Shown here piece by piece: positions 52,129 through 61,750 of a stretch of DNA of 64,000 nt. The stretch is from Amycolatopsis alba DSM 44262 (GTDB taxonomy: Bacteria; Actinomycetota; Actinomycetes; Mycobacteriales; Pseudonocardiaceae), in contig NZ_KB913032.1 in assembly GCF_000384215.1 (NCBI RefSeq), positions 372,001 through 436,000 of the forward strand. The letters run 5' to 3'. Position 1 is the first letter of the stretch; every line of letters starts with the position of its first letter. A program made the translations under genes and the position numbers. The notes under the pieces are model-generated. The model saw only the letters and a program-made list of their open reading frames with translations, did not search any database and had not been told where the DNA came from.

Positions 52129-52701
52129 TTAGGCCGATGCCCGTACCCGGCCGTCGATCTGGTGGTAGCCGCCGCTGTAGAAGACCAGCGAGTCCTGCGC
52201 CGTGCCGCGGCTGGAGGCGACCACCTTGCCGAGGAAGATCGAGTGGTCACCGCCTTCGTAGACCTCCGCCAGCTCGCATTCCAGCCACGCCAGCGCGCCG
52301 TCGAGCAGCGGGGCGCCGGTCTGCGGCCCCGCCGTCCAGTCCACCGAATCGAACTGCGCGAGCCCGGCGGGGCGCCGCCAATCCGCGAAGTACTTCGCCA
52401 GTTCCTTCTGGTCCGAAGCCAGCACCGTGACCGCGTACGAACCGGCCGTCACGATCGCCTCGTGCATCCGCGCCGCGCGGGAAACGCAGCACAGCACCAT
52501 CGGCGGCTCCAGCGACACGGAGGTGACGGCGTTGGCGGTCATCCCGTGGGCCCGTTCGCCGCCGGCGGTCAGCACCGTGACCCCGGTGGCGAACTGGCCC
52601 ATCACCTCCCGCAGCCCGGCCTGTGCGGACAACCGGCGCCGGGCCGCGGGGGTCGGCAGGCGTTTCAGCACCGGCCGCTTGGGCTCTTCCTCGCTGCCCA
52701 C
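52129..52701 (-). CDS. Flavin reductase (HpaC-like; SgcE6-type)
   Basis: A 190-aa protein with the flavin reductase fold: REVMGQFATGVTVLTAGGER, GMTANAVTSVSLEPPMVLCCVSRAARM, YAVTVLASDQKELAKYFAD, GALAWLECELAEVYEGGDHSIFLGKVV. It would supply FADH2 or FMNH2 to a two-component monooxygenase. Enediyne clusters carry such a reductase (SgcE6 of C-1027). The GTG at 52701 lies one base after the thioesterase stop with GGGAGAG upstream. The partner oxygenase is not in this window. Confidence 0.88.
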   Translation of the reverse strand: MGSEEEPKRPVLKRLPTPAARRRLSAQAGLREVMGQFATGVTVLTAGGERAHGMTANAVTSVSLEPPMVLCCVSRAARMHEAIVTAGSYAVTVLASDQKELAKYFADWRRPAGLAQFDSVDWTAGPQTGAPLLDGALAWLECELAEVYEGGDHSIFLGKVVASSRGTAQDSLVFYSGGYHQIDGRVRASA

Positions 52702-52702
52702 G

Positions 52703-53143
52703 TCACTCTCCCTTGCGATCGACCGTGTACGGGGCCAGCGCCTCACGCAGCTGTTCCGGGACCCGGCTGGGCACCGTCGCCGTGTTCGGGCCGCGCATGC
52801 ACGCGATCCGCTGCCGTCCGCGGGCCACCAGCCGCTCGCCCTCGTCGGTGAGGTGGACGTAGTCGAAGGTGAACTGGATCTGGGTCTGGGTCAGCTCCTC
52901 CAGCCGCAGCCGGATGGACAGCTCGTCGAACGCGGTGATCTCCGCGTAGAACTCGCAGTCGACCTTGAGCGTGAACAGCTTGAGGTCGTGGCGGACCTCT
53001 TCGAGCACCGCGGGTGCCTTCTCCTTCAGGAACATCTCGCGGCACCGGCCCTGCCAGCGCACGTAGTTCACGTAGTAGACGTTGCCGACCAGGTTGGTCT
53101 CCTCGAACCCGACCGTGTGAAGGATCTCGTAGTAGTCGGCCAT
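52703..53143 (-). CDS. tebC: Enediyne thioesterase (TEBC / E10 type)
   Basis: A 146-aa single hot-dog protein: MADYYEILHTVGFEETNLVG, NVYYVNYVRWQGRCREMFL (the pocket segment of the SgcE10/CalE7/DynE7 group), FTLKVDCEFYAEITAFDELS, IRLRLEELTQTQIQFTFDYVHL. In this family the enzyme releases the polyene chain from the synthase; the usual catalytic acid of hot-dog thioesterases is absent, as in the enediyne members. The ATG starts one base after the synthase stop. Confidence 0.95.
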   Translation of the reverse strand: MADYYEILHTVGFEETNLVGNVYYVNYVRWQGRCREMFLKEKAPAVLEEVRHDLKLFTLKVDCEFYAEITAFDELSIRLRLEELTQTQIQFTFDYVHLTDEGERLVARGRQRIACMRGPNTATVPSRVPEQLREALAPYTVDRKGE

Positions 53144-53144
53144 G

Positions 53145-56100
53145 TCAGTTCTCCTCTCCCTGGAGCACCGCGAAGACGACGGGATCGGTCCGGTCGTTGA
53201 CGGTCGTCACCCAGGTGGCGATGCGGGCACTGCCGTGGGAAAGCACCGCCCAGCCGTCCGGGTCGACCCGGTGTACGGTGAGCGCCTGTGTCATGTCGCC
53301 GGTCTTGCGCACGCATTCCAGCGCGCTCCAGACACGGGTGTGCGCGACCGAAAGCGGTTCGCGGGCGTCCGCGGCGAGTAGTTCGCCCACCGAAAGCAGA
53401 TCCTCGCCGAGCAGGCCCGCCCAGTCCTCCGGTGTCCGTTCGATCGCCGTTTCGACGTCGCACGCGATCCGGCCGGTGCCTGTGATCGCCAGGGTGAGCT
53501 CGGCGCTGTGCGACGCGCTCACCTCGACGCCGTCGGCCTCCGGTTTCCCGTCCGGGCGGTAGCGGATCTCTAGCGTGCCGTCGACGGCACGGCCGGCGGC
53601 CAGCGCCGTCTGCGCCCGGCGTTCCGGCGTGGTCTCCACGGAAACGCCCAGCGGATCCGGTTCGACGACGATCGCGCGGGACGAGCCGAGCAGCCGTTCG
53701 ACCGAACGCTCCAAATAGGACCCGAGCATCGACGGGACCCAAGGTCCTTCCCCGTCACGCTTGCGCACCGCGCGCAGCTTCAGCCCTTCCCACCGCTCGA
53801 CGAGCTTCCCGTCGGGATTGCGGACGTCGAGGTCGTAGACGTAGCTGTCGCCGTCCTGCGAACGCTCGCGGGCGTCGAGGAGCACGAACTCCGGGTCCTG
53901 CTCGCCGGGCTCGGCCAGGTACAGCCGCTCGATCCCTTGCGGCAGCAGGGTCGCGTCCGGGACACAGCACTGGATCGCGTGCATCATCGCGTCGCGGGTA
54001 CCGGGGTCGGCCAGAAGCTGTTCCTGAGGGAGGAACGGCGCGAACCAGTCGACCTCGGCGCCGGTCGCGATCTCCGCGACCGCGTGCCGTGCGCTGGCCC
54101 GCCGGTAGCCGGTGACGCGCTGGAACCGCTTGCCCTGGAACAGGACCGTGCCGTACAGCTCGGTCGTCGGGTCGACCGGGACCGGCGGCAGCGCGACGTC
54201 GCGGACGATCGTCTCGCCGAGCGGATCCGGCCGGGAGAACCGCAACCGGGCGCGGAAGTGATCGGCACTGAACCCGGTCTCCCCGCTGCGCAGCACCACG
54301 TCCACCGTTTCGGCGTCCCTGGCCAGCGCGGCGATCCGGATCGTGGTCGACCCGCCCGGCGAGACGATGATCGGGCGCAGGAACTCGACGTCGGAGAACA
54401 CCGGCGCCGGCAGGGTTTCCGCGCCCAGCGCGGCCTTGGCGACCTGGGTCATCGCCTCCATGCCGATCACCGCCGGGAACAGCAGCTGACCGTCGAGCAG
54501 GTGGTCGGCCAGATACGGGTCGCTGCCCGCGGACAGGTCGGCCTCGGTGATCAGCTCGACACCCGGATAGTGCACGACTGCGCGGTCGACGAAGCGGGTC
54601 AGCGGCAGTTCGCGCTTCTCCACCGGCAGGGTGGCCAGCCCCGCGGTACGGCCGCAGACGACCAGTACCGACGGGGCGGCCGGATCGCCGACGACCTGGC
54701 GGAGGATCTCGATGCCCTCCTCGGTCGGGATGGGGGTGATGCCGTCGCGCATCAGAGCGCTGACGACACCGAGCTTTTCGCCCATCCCGGTCCCGGACCA
54801 GACCGACCATTCCAGCGCGATCGCCCGTGCGTTCGGGTGTTCGCGGCCGAAGCGCACGGTCAGTTCGGTCATCCAGTCGTTGGCCGTGGCGTAGTGCGCC
54901 TCACCGCGCAGGCCCGCCCGTCCGATGATGCTGCCGAAGGTGACCAGCAGCTTGATCTTGTCCTTGTCGACGGCGTCGAGGACGGCGTTGAGACCGCCGA
55001 TCTTCGGCGCGAGGGTCTTGCGGAAACTCTCCTCGGTCAAGGAGAACAGCGCGGCGGGCTCGTTGCGGCCCGCGCCGTGCAGCACCGCGGTGACCGGGCC
55101 GAATTCGGCCTGGACGCGGCCGATCGCGTCGGCGACCTGCCTGCCGTCGGTGACGTCGGCGCGTTCGTAGCGGTAGGTGATGCCCGCCGCCGCCATCCGC
55201 CCGAGGTTCTCCGACAGTTCGGCGTCGTCGGCAGGATCGCTCCGGCCCAGCAGCGCCAGTTTCGCGCCGGAGTCCTTGGCCAGCGCCAAAGCGCTCTCCG
55301 CGGTGATGCCCTTTCCGCCACCGGTGACGAGCAGGACGTCTTCGGTGCCCAGCGGGGTTCCTTCGGCTTCGGACGGCGCCAGCGCGCCGAGCTTCGGCAC
55401 CGTGCGGACACCGGCGGTGTCGTAGCGGACCTCGCTGAAGTCGGTGGTGGCCGCGACCTCGGTGACCACAGTGGACACCGCACCGCCGACAGCCTCGGGG
55501 TCGACCGGGTTGACGTCGGCGAGATCGACGATCGTGGTGCGGGCCGACGGGTCCTCCAGGCGCAGCGTCTTCGCCAGGCCGGAGGCGCCGAGCCCGTGCT
55601 GCACCACGACGAACCGCGTGCCGTTGGGCGCGGCCAGCACCGCGCGGCCCGCCTCGAGGAACAGGCCGACGTCGTCCGCGTCGCTGTCCTCGTTCAGGCA
55701 CAGGAGGACACCGTCGCCGACACCGGCGGTGGCCAGTGCCGCGCGCAGGGGCTCCGCCAGCGGATGGCCGTCCGGGGCGAACGCCGTCCATTCGGCGGCG
55801 GCGAGGCCAGGTGTGAGGTCGGGCGCGGGCTTCGGCGCGACGACGTACTCGACCGCGAACGGCCGGACCCACGGCCCGACGCCGGCGACCTCGGCCTGGT
55901 TGCCGTCGGCGGGTTTGGCGGTCTGCGCGAGTTCGTCGATCATCTCGGCGAGTTCGCCGAGACAGACGGTCGCGAAGTTCGGCATGCCCTCCAAGGCGGG
56001 GCGGCCGAGCGCGCGGGTCACGTCGTTGACCAGCTGGCCGACGGTGATCGACGAAAGGTGCAGGTCGTCGAGCGGATGCGTGTCGGCGGTGACCGCGTCG

Positions 56101-58964
56101 AGCGGCAGTTCGACGCGTTCGGAGGCGAGTTTGCGCAGCAGGTCGAGGGTGCTGCTGCCACCGCTCTCCGAGGCTTCCCCGGTCGTCGCTTCGGCGGGGT
56201 CGGCGACGCGGTCGCGGGCCAGTTCGGCGCCGATGGACGGCGCCGCCTCACACGGGCTGGCGAGGAAGGAGAACTCGCCGTCCACCGGCAGGGCCCGCAC
56301 GACCCGCCCGGCGAACAACGCGGAGGTCTCCAGCGGGGCGCCGAAAGCGAACGCGGCACCGGCGACCCTCAGCACCGCGGCCAGTGTCGGGCTGTCGGTG
56401 TCGATCGCGAGCACCGGCGTGCCGGGCGCGATCTCGCCGAACAGCCCGGTCAGCACCCGGCCGGGCCCGACCTCGATCACCAGGTCGCTGCGCTCGGCGA
56501 CCTTCGCGGCCGCCTCACGGAACCGCACCGGCAGGACCACCTGGTCGCGCAGCAGATCGCGCAGGTCCTCGGCGGCGTGCAGGACGTCACCGGTGACCGT
56601 GGAGACGACGGGCCGGTCGAGCCTGGCGAAGTCGAACGCGGCGAGTTCGTCGGTCATCGCCTCGGCGGCCGGGACGACCGCGGGCGAGTGGAACGCGTGG
56701 GAGACGTTGATGCGGGTGGCGGTGAAACCCTCCGCGCGGGCACGGGCGACGACCCGGTCGATCGCCTCCGACGGTCCGGAAAGGACGGTCTGCTCGGGCG
56801 CGTTGTAGCCCGCGATGACCACCTCTTCCCCCTCGGCGAACCGCTCGGCGACCCCCGGTGTGGCGGCGATTCCCGCCATGGCACCGTTTCCGTCGCTCGC
56901 GGTCGCCATCACCTTGCCGCGGATCTTGGCGAGTTCGAGGACTTCACGTTCGGTGAGCGCGCCGCCCCAATGCAACGCGGTGAGCTCGCCGAGGCTGTGC
57001 CCGGCGGCCGTGTTCGCCTCGATGCCGAGGCTTTTGAGGACGCGCAGCCCGGCGAGCGAACCGGTGACGATGCGCGGCTGCGCGACGTCGGTGGCGACCT
57101 GGTCCGCGCCGGTCGAAAGGCCGGCGGCGCGGTAGACGTCGTCGGCGTTGGCGAAGCGTTTGCGCACCGCGCCGACCGTGCCCTGACCGGAACCCTGACC
57201 GGGGAACAGGAAGCCGATCTTCGGGTCCGTCGAGCGAGAACCGGCGAAGATGCCCTCGGTGGCGGAGAAGACTTCCGGTTCTCCCTCGCCGAGGAGGTCG
57301 AGCAGCTTGGACAGCTTGCGCTCGGCATCCTCCGGGCTCGTCGCGACGACTGCCGCGCGGACCGGTTTCCCGGACAGCTCCGCGGAAAGCGTCCCGGCGA
57401 GGTCCGCGAGCTCCGCGAACGAAAGCTTCGGCACGACCTCCAGCAGCCCGGTCACCCGACCGCGCAGCGACGCGGCGTCGGCGGCGTCCAGCAGCAGCAG
57501 TTCGCTGTCCTGCCGTCCGGCGACCAGCGCCCTGGTCTTCTCGTCGAGCTCCTTGCGCCGCGCGGCACCGGGGGCTTCGGTGACGGTGACGTGCGAGTTG
57601 ATCCCGCCGAAGCCCATCGCGGAGACACCCGCGCGGACCGGGTGATCCGCGGGCCACAGCCCGGCCTCGGCCGGGACGTACATCCGCGCGGAGTCGCCGA
57701 CCAGCGACTCGTGCGGTTCGAAGTGGCCGGTCGCGGGCGGGATGACCTGGTGGTAGACGGCCAGGGTGGCCTTGATCAGCCCGGCGACCCCGGCGGCGGC
57801 CTTGGTGTGCCCGATGTTGCCCTTGATCGTGCTCAGCGCGGCACGGTCCGCGAGCGGGTCGGCGTCGCGGCGGGCGGTGGACAGCGCCTCGATCTCGGTG
57901 GCGTCGCCCAGCGCGGTCCCGGTGCCGTGACCCTCGAAGTAGGAGACGGTCTCGACGCCGTAACCGGCCTTCTCGTAAGCCCGCTTCAGCGCGAGACGGT
58001 GGCCCGACGCCTCGGGCCGCGTGATGCCGCCCTTGCCGTCGGAGGAGACACCCCAGCCGCCGATGGAGGCGTAGATCCGCTTGCCCTGCGCGATCGCGTC
58101 GTCCTCGCGCATCAGCACGAGCATGCCGGAGCCCTCGCCGGGCCAGAAGCCGTTGGAATCGGCGTCGTAGACCTTCATCTCGCGTTTGGCGAGCGCGCCG
58201 GTCTTCGCGAAGCCGATCACTTCGAACGGGTCGATCGACAAGTCGACACCGCCCGCGATGGCCACGTCGAGGTCGCCTTCGGACAGCGCGTTCGCCGCGG
58301 TGACGACGGAAAGCAGCGACGACGAGCAGGCACCGTCCACAGTGAACCCGCCGCCGCCGAAGTCGAAGAAGTTGCAGACGCGGCCGGCGATCGTGTTCGC
58401 CAGTCCGCCCGCGAGGGTGTCCTCGTCGATCTCCGGGAACGGCGCCTTGTACTGCGCTTCGAGGTCGTGGAGGAACTCGGCGGTGTCGCCCTCGGCCCAG
58501 CCGCGTTCGGCGAGCGCCGCCGCGACCGTGCGGCGCACGTACGGCCAGCGCAGCCGCATGATGTTGGCGCGCGAGAACTCTCCGGTGAGGCTGTTGCCGA
58601 TGACCACGCCGGTGGCGGGCCGCGGCAGCCCGTCACCCTCGGGGAAGCCCGCGTCCGCCAAGGCCTGCGCGGCGACGTCGAGGGCGAGCCAGTGCGTGGT
58701 GTCGGTCGAGCGGAACGTGCTGCCCGCGATCTTGTACTTGATCCGGTCGAACTCGTAGTCGCGGAGGACCGCGGCCTTCTGGGCGTAGAAACGGTCCGGA
58801 GCCTTCGGGTCGGGCGAGTAGTAGTCCTCGCGGTTCATCCGCTCGTCGGGCAGTCTCCGGAACGCCCGACGGCCGGCGAGGACGTTCTCCCACAGTTCGT
58901 CCGGGGAACCGGCGTCCGGGTATCGGAGACCGATACCGACAATCGAAATCCGCTCAACGCTCAT
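53145..58964 (-). CDS. pksE: Enediyne iterative polyketide synthase (PKSE)
   Basis: A 1,939-aa iterative synthase. Domains in order: KS (1-460; active C213 in VDGACSSSLLSV, H346 in EGHGTGT, H386 in KGNIGHT); AT (about 585-880; FPGQGSGQG, S657 in GHSLGE, HAFHS); ACP (about 935-1010; probable phosphopantetheine serine S972 in LHLSSITVGQLV); KR (about 1205-1440; GGGKGI at 1215, S1345, Y1358, N1362); DH (about 1470-1735; H1488 in DPYLADHLLDGQLLFP, D1658 in GTRDAMMHAIQ); and C-terminal phosphopantetheinyl transferase (about 1745-1930; SASHSAEL, ACDVETAIERTPEDW, WSALECVRKTG). This order, with an integral PPT, is diagnostic of enediyne synthases, which make a linear polyene from malonyl-CoA. GGGGAG precedes the ATG. 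Confidence 0.98.
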   Translation of the reverse strand: MSVERISIVGIGLRYPDAGSPDELWENVLAGRRAFRRLPDERMNREDYYSPDPKAPDRFYAQKAAVLRDYEFDRIKYKIAGSTFRSTDTTHWLALDVAAQALADAGFPEGDGLPRPATGVVIGNSLTGEFSRANIMRLRWPYVRRTVAAALAERGWAEGDTAEFLHDLEAQYKAPFPEIDEDTLAGGLANTIAGRVCNFFDFGGGGFTVDGACSSSLLSVVTAANALSEGDLDVAIAGGVDLSIDPFEVIGFAKTGALAKREMKVYDADSNGFWPGEGSGMLVLMREDDAIAQGKRIYASIGGWGVSSDGKGGITRPEASGHRLALKRAYEKAGYGVETVSYFEGHGTGTALGDATEIEALSTARRDADPLADRAALSTIKGNIGHTKAAAGVAGLIKATLAVYHQVIPPATGHFEPHESLVGDSARMYVPAEAGLWPADHPVRAGVSAMGFGGINSHVTVTEAPGAARRKELDEKTRALVAGRQDSELLLLDAADAASLRGRVTGLLEVVPKLSFAELADLAGTLSAELSGKPVRAAVVATSPEDAERKLSKLLDLLGEGEPEVFSATEGIFAGSRSTDPKIGFLFPGQGSGQGTVGAVRKRFANADDVYRAAGLSTGADQVATDVAQPRIVTGSLAGLRVLKSLGIEANTAAGHSLGELTALHWGGALTEREVLELAKIRGKVMATASDGNGAMAGIAATPGVAERFAEGEEVVIAGYNAPEQTVLSGPSEAIDRVVARARAEGFTATRINVSHAFHSPAVVPAAEAMTDELAAFDFARLDRPVVSTVTGDVLHAAEDLRDLLRDQVVLPVRFREAAAKVAERSDLVIEVGPGRVLTGLFGEIAPGTPVLAIDTDSPTLAAVLRVAGAAFAFGAPLETSALFAGRVVRALPVDGEFSFLASPCEAAPSIGAELARDRVADPAEATTGEASESGGSSTLDLLRKLASERVELPLDAVTADTHPLDDLHLSSITVGQLVNDVTRALGRPALEGMPNFATVCLGELAEMIDELAQTAKPADGNQAEVAGVGPWVRPFAVEYVVAPKPAPDLTPGLAAAEWTAFAPDGHPLAEPLRAALATAGVGDGVLLCLNEDSDADDVGLFLEAGRAVLAAPNGTRFVVVQHGLGASGLAKTLRLEDPSARTTIVDLADVNPVDPEAVGGAVSTVVTEVAATTDFSEVRYDTAGVRTVPKLGALAPSEAEGTPLGTEDVLLVTGGGKGITAESALALAKDSGAKLALLGRSDPADDAELSENLGRMAAAGITYRYERADVTDGRQVADAIGRVQAEFGPVTAVLHGAGRNEPAALFSLTEESFRKTLAPKIGGLNAVLDAVDKDKIKLLVTFGSIIGRAGLRGEAHYATANDWMTELTVRFGREHPNARAIALEWSVWSGTGMGEKLGVVSALMRDGITPIPTEEGIEILRQVVGDPAAPSVLVVCGRTAGLATLPVEKRELPLTRFVDRAVVHYPGVELITEADLSAGSDPYLADHLLDGQLLFPAVIGMEAMTQVAKAALGAETLPAPVFSDVEFLRPIIVSPGGSTTIRIAALARDAETVDVVLRSGETGFSADHFRARLRFSRPDPLGETIVRDVALPPVPVDPTTELYGTVLFQGKRFQRVTGYRRASARHAVAEIATGAEVDWFAPFLPQEQLLADPGTRDAMMHAIQCCVPDATLLPQGIERLYLAEPGEQDPEFVLLDARERSQDGDSYVYDLDVRNPDGKLVERWEGLKLRAVRKRDGEGPWVPSMLGSYLERSVERLLGSSRAIVVEPDPLGVSVETTPERRAQTALAAGRAVDGTLEIRYRPDGKPEADGVEVSASHSAELTLAITGTGRIACDVETAIERTPEDWAGLLGEDLLSVGELLAADAREPLSVAHTRVWSALECVRKTGDMTQALTVHRVDPDGWAVLSHGSARIATWVTTVNDRTDPVVFAVLQGEEN

Positions 58965-59141
58965 GCCACCGCACTCCCCTAGCTCTCAACCACTCAAGTC
59001 ATGGAATCCGGCCTCGGCGCCCGGTTCTGTTCCCCAAAACCCGGCAACCGTCCGCATCTGCAGTCCGGTCAAGCATGACCCGGAGCAGGGTGAAGAGTCT
59101 TCTCTCATGTTGTTGCGCAAGCAGGTGACTTGCCTTATCCC

Positions 59142-60095
59142 TCAGTAAGTGCGGATCGGGAGGAGCGAAACGCAGTGAGCCGCGGCCGCGAAAGCCGCCC
59201 ATCCCACCAGCTCGACCAGCTCCCGATCGGCCAGCCCGGCGGCGGTGACCAGAACGTCGTCGACCTGGTAAGGCGCTTTCGCGACCACCAAAGCCAACCG
59301 CACGACCGGATCGTCGAAAACAGCCACCCAGGACCGGCTCAGGCCCGGCGGGGAGCCGTCCCAAGTGGACAGTTCCCGCCTCACCGCATCCCGCACGGCC
59401 GAAGAAACCGCCAGCGATCCGAACGCCGCGGAAGCACGCGAGAAGGCGTCTTCGACGAACGGATTCCCCGCCGCCCAGGAGAAGTCCCGTGAACCCGCCG
59501 GGAGCAGGTCCAGCGACTCGCCGGGCATGGCCCCGGTGCCGGGACGGAGGAACCGCCCCAGCACCGCTTTCGCCTTCTCCCGTGCGGAATCCGGCACGGA
59601 TGACGGCAGCGGCGACGGCCCGAGGAACACGCTCACCACCCGGTTGAGGTAGTGGAACGCGAACGCGACCGCGGTCAGCTCCGCGCGGGCGGCCGGAGTC
59701 GACGGCCCCGCGAGAGGATCCGCCACGGACTCACCCGTCACGATCGCCGAAGCCTCCGAAGAGCGCCCGAGCGAGTCCAAGGCCATCCCGTGGACCTCGA
59801 CGCAGTACGGACACGAATTCGCTCGCGACACCAGGGAAGCGACGACCTCCCGGTCCGCCCGGCTCGTCTCTCCCGTCGCCACCAGTGACTCCCGCAGCAT
59901 CACCCAGCTCGCCGCGAGCACGGGAGGCGAAGGTGAATGCAGGGCCACCGGCGGGGCGAGCATGCCGAAATCCCGTTCCAGCTGACGGTAGACGTCGCGC
60001 ACGAGCCCGGTCGCCCGGCCGAAGGAAACCGGCCGGACGTACCGGACTTCGCGCAACACCCGCCGCAGCGCCAGTCGCACCAGTGCGGGCGCCAT
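59142..60095 (-). CDS. AhpD-fold (CMD-like) protein of the enediyne operon
   Basis: The 317-aa product carries one recognisable AhpD-type motif, SRANSCPYCVEVHGMALDSL (C95-x-x-C98, H102), within a longer helical protein with a second, motif-less repeat toward the C-terminus (VVAKAPYQVDDVLVTAAGLADRELVELVGWAAFAAAAHCVSL). At this length it looks like a duplicated fold with one active half. It starts 2 bases after the GMC oxidoreductase gene and precedes the synthase gene by 177 bases. A redox or protein-folding role is possible. Confidence 0.82.
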   Translation of the reverse strand: MAPALVRLALRRVLREVRYVRPVSFGRATGLVRDVYRQLERDFGMLAPPVALHSPSPPVLAASWVMLRESLVATGETSRADREVVASLVSRANSCPYCVEVHGMALDSLGRSSEASAIVTGESVADPLAGPSTPAARAELTAVAFAFHYLNRVVSVFLGPSPLPSSVPDSAREKAKAVLGRFLRPGTGAMPGESLDLLPAGSRDFSWAAGNPFVEDAFSRASAAFGSLAVSSAVRDAVRRELSTWDGSPPGLSRSWVAVFDDPVVRLALVVAKAPYQVDDVLVTAAGLADRELVELVGWAAFAAAAHCVSLLPIRTY

Positions 60096-60097
60096 GA

Positions 60098-61750
60098 TCA
60101 GCTCCCGGCGACCAGCGACAGCTTGCTGACCGCGCGCCGCCCGGTGATCGAGCCGTCCGGGGCCGGAGCGCCGTACGAGACGTCGACACCGCGGGCCTGC
60201 AGCGCCCGCACGATCCCCGGCACCGACCGTTCGGCCAGCGCCGCGATCGTCATCGCCGGGTTCACCGTCAGCGCACCCGGCACGGAAGCGCTGTCGGTCA
60301 CGAAGATACCGGGGTGGTCGCGGAGTTCGTGGTTCGGGTGCAGTGCCGAGGTCGCCGGGTCGTCACCGATCCGGCACGACGCCAGCGGGTGCACGGTGTA
60401 CGCGCCGACGACGTCGTTGGTCCACGGCGCGACCTTCGCCAGGCCGTCCTTCTCCAGGATCTCCTTGCACTCCGCGTCGGCCAGCGACCAGCCGTGCAGG
60501 GTGTTCGGCGTCGGGTCGTACTTCAGCGCGCCGCGGCCGAGCATCTGCTGCGAGATGCGGTAGGCGTTGCCGGTGGGCGGCGGCGCGCCGAAGACGCCTT
60601 CGTTGTCGTCCTCGGTCATCAGGAAGATGGTCAGCCAGGAGGCCCACTGCTTGAGGATCTCCTTCTTCTGCGCCCCGAACCAGCGTGGTTCGTCGCCGTC
60701 GGGCACCTGCGCGAGGATCGTGCCGAGCCCTGGCGGGAAGTACAGCTGCTCCAGCGAGTAGCGCTCGTACTCCGGCAGCGAACCGTCGAGCTTGTCCCAG
60801 TTCGCCACGGTCGGGCCCTTGCCGATGTGGTTGGCCGCGTAGACCTTCCCGTCCTCACGGGACAGCCCGAGCACCTCACGGACGCGCTCCTCGTTGATGA
60901 TCGCGGTGTTGAGCCGCTCGCCGTTGCCCGAGAAGTACCGGCCGACGGCGTGCGGCATCGTGCCCAGCGCCGATTCCGAGCGCTGCAGGATCACCGGGGT
61001 CGCCCCGGCGCCGGCCGCGATGATGACGATCTTCGCGTCGATCGTCCCGCTGCCGGACTGCACGCGGTAGTCCTCGTCGTCGATGATGTTGAAGTGCACG
61101 CGGTAGTCGCCGTCGTCGATGCGCTCGATCCGCTGGACCTCGTGCAGCGGCCGGATCCGCGCGCCGTGCGCGAGAGCGGCGGGGAGATAGTTGGTCAGCA
61201 GCGAGCGTTTCGCGTCGAACCGGCAGCCGGCCATCATGAAGTTGCAGTTCACGCAGCGGTCGTTGTCCACCGCGACCGGCGCCGGGTTGGCGGTCCGGCC
61301 GGAGTGGTTGCAGAGCGCGCCCCACAGCCCGCCCGCGTAGGACACGTCGTTCCAGTCCTGTGTGGACACCGGAAGCGAGTCGGAGACCCGGTCGTACCAA
61401 GGCTCCAGCGAGTCCCGCGTGATCGTCGAAGGCCACATGCGGCGGCCGATGCTGCCGTGGCGCTCGAAGACGAACTTCGGTGCGCGCGGCATCGCGGCGA
61501 AGTACACCACGCTGCCACCGCCGACGCAGTTCCCGCCGAGCACGCTCATCCCGTCGCCGACGACGAAGTCGAACGCCCTGGTGTAGGACGAACCGAGCAG
61601 GTAGTCGTGCTCGAACTCCTTGGCCTCCAGCCACGGCCCGCGCTCCAGCACGGTCACCTTCGCCCCGCCTGCCGCCAGGTGGTAGGCGGGGATCGAACCG
61701 CCGAACCCGCTGCCGACGATGACGACGTCGGTCTTGTCGTAGGCAGTCAT
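60098..61750 (-). CDS. GMC-family FAD oxidoreductase
   Basis: A 550-aa cholesterol-oxidase-like flavoenzyme: FAD fold VVIVGSGFGGSIPAYHLAAG (GxGxxG at 13-18), VGDGMSVLGGNCVGGGSVVYFAAMP, a cysteine-containing loop (CVNCNFMMAGCRFDAKRSL), AKIVIIAAGAGATPVIL, and the C-terminal GMC signature GIFVTDSASVPGALTVNPAMTIAALAER. Oxidoreductases of this class occur in nine-membered enediyne clusters (SgcE9 type). The ATG overlaps the stop of the DUF5987-like gene by 4 bases; the combination suggests the two work together, as small subunits do with other GMC dehydrogenases. Confidence 0.9.
   Translation of the reverse strand: MTAYDKTDVVIVGSGFGGSIPAYHLAAGGAKVTVLERGPWLEAKEFEHDYLLGSSYTRAFDFVVGDGMSVLGGNCVGGGSVVYFAAMPRAPKFVFERHGSIGRRMWPSTITRDSLEPWYDRVSDSLPVSTQDWNDVSYAGGLWGALCNHSGRTANPAPVAVDNDRCVNCNFMMAGCRFDAKRSLLTNYLPAALAHGARIRPLHEVQRIERIDDGDYRVHFNIIDDEDYRVQSGSGTIDAKIVIIAAGAGATPVILQRSESALGTMPHAVGRYFSGNGERLNTAIINEERVREVLGLSREDGKVYAANHIGKGPTVANWDKLDGSLPEYERYSLEQLYFPPGLGTILAQVPDGDEPRWFGAQKKEILKQWASWLTIFLMTEDDNEGVFGAPPPTGNAYRISQQMLGRGALKYDPTPNTLHGWSLADAECKEILEKDGLAKVAPWTNDVVGAYTVHPLASCRIGDDPATSALHPNHELRDHPGIFVTDSASVPGALTVNPAMTIAALAERSVPGIVRALQARGVDVSYGAPAPDGSITGRRAVSKLSLVAGS

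Noticed and set aside
51948..52250. N-terminal extension of the carboxylase beta subunit
   Set aside because: The upstream codons are antisense-like Arg/Ala-rich text overlapping the 55-aa gene and the flavin reductase; the GTG with AAGGAGG at 51947 explains the start better.
53937..58982. Plus-strand open frame of 1,681 codons opposite the polyketide synthase
   Set aside because: It mirrors the synthase codons, is extremely Arg/Gly/Asp/Gln-rich and has no domain; absence of stops follows from strong GC bias at third positions.
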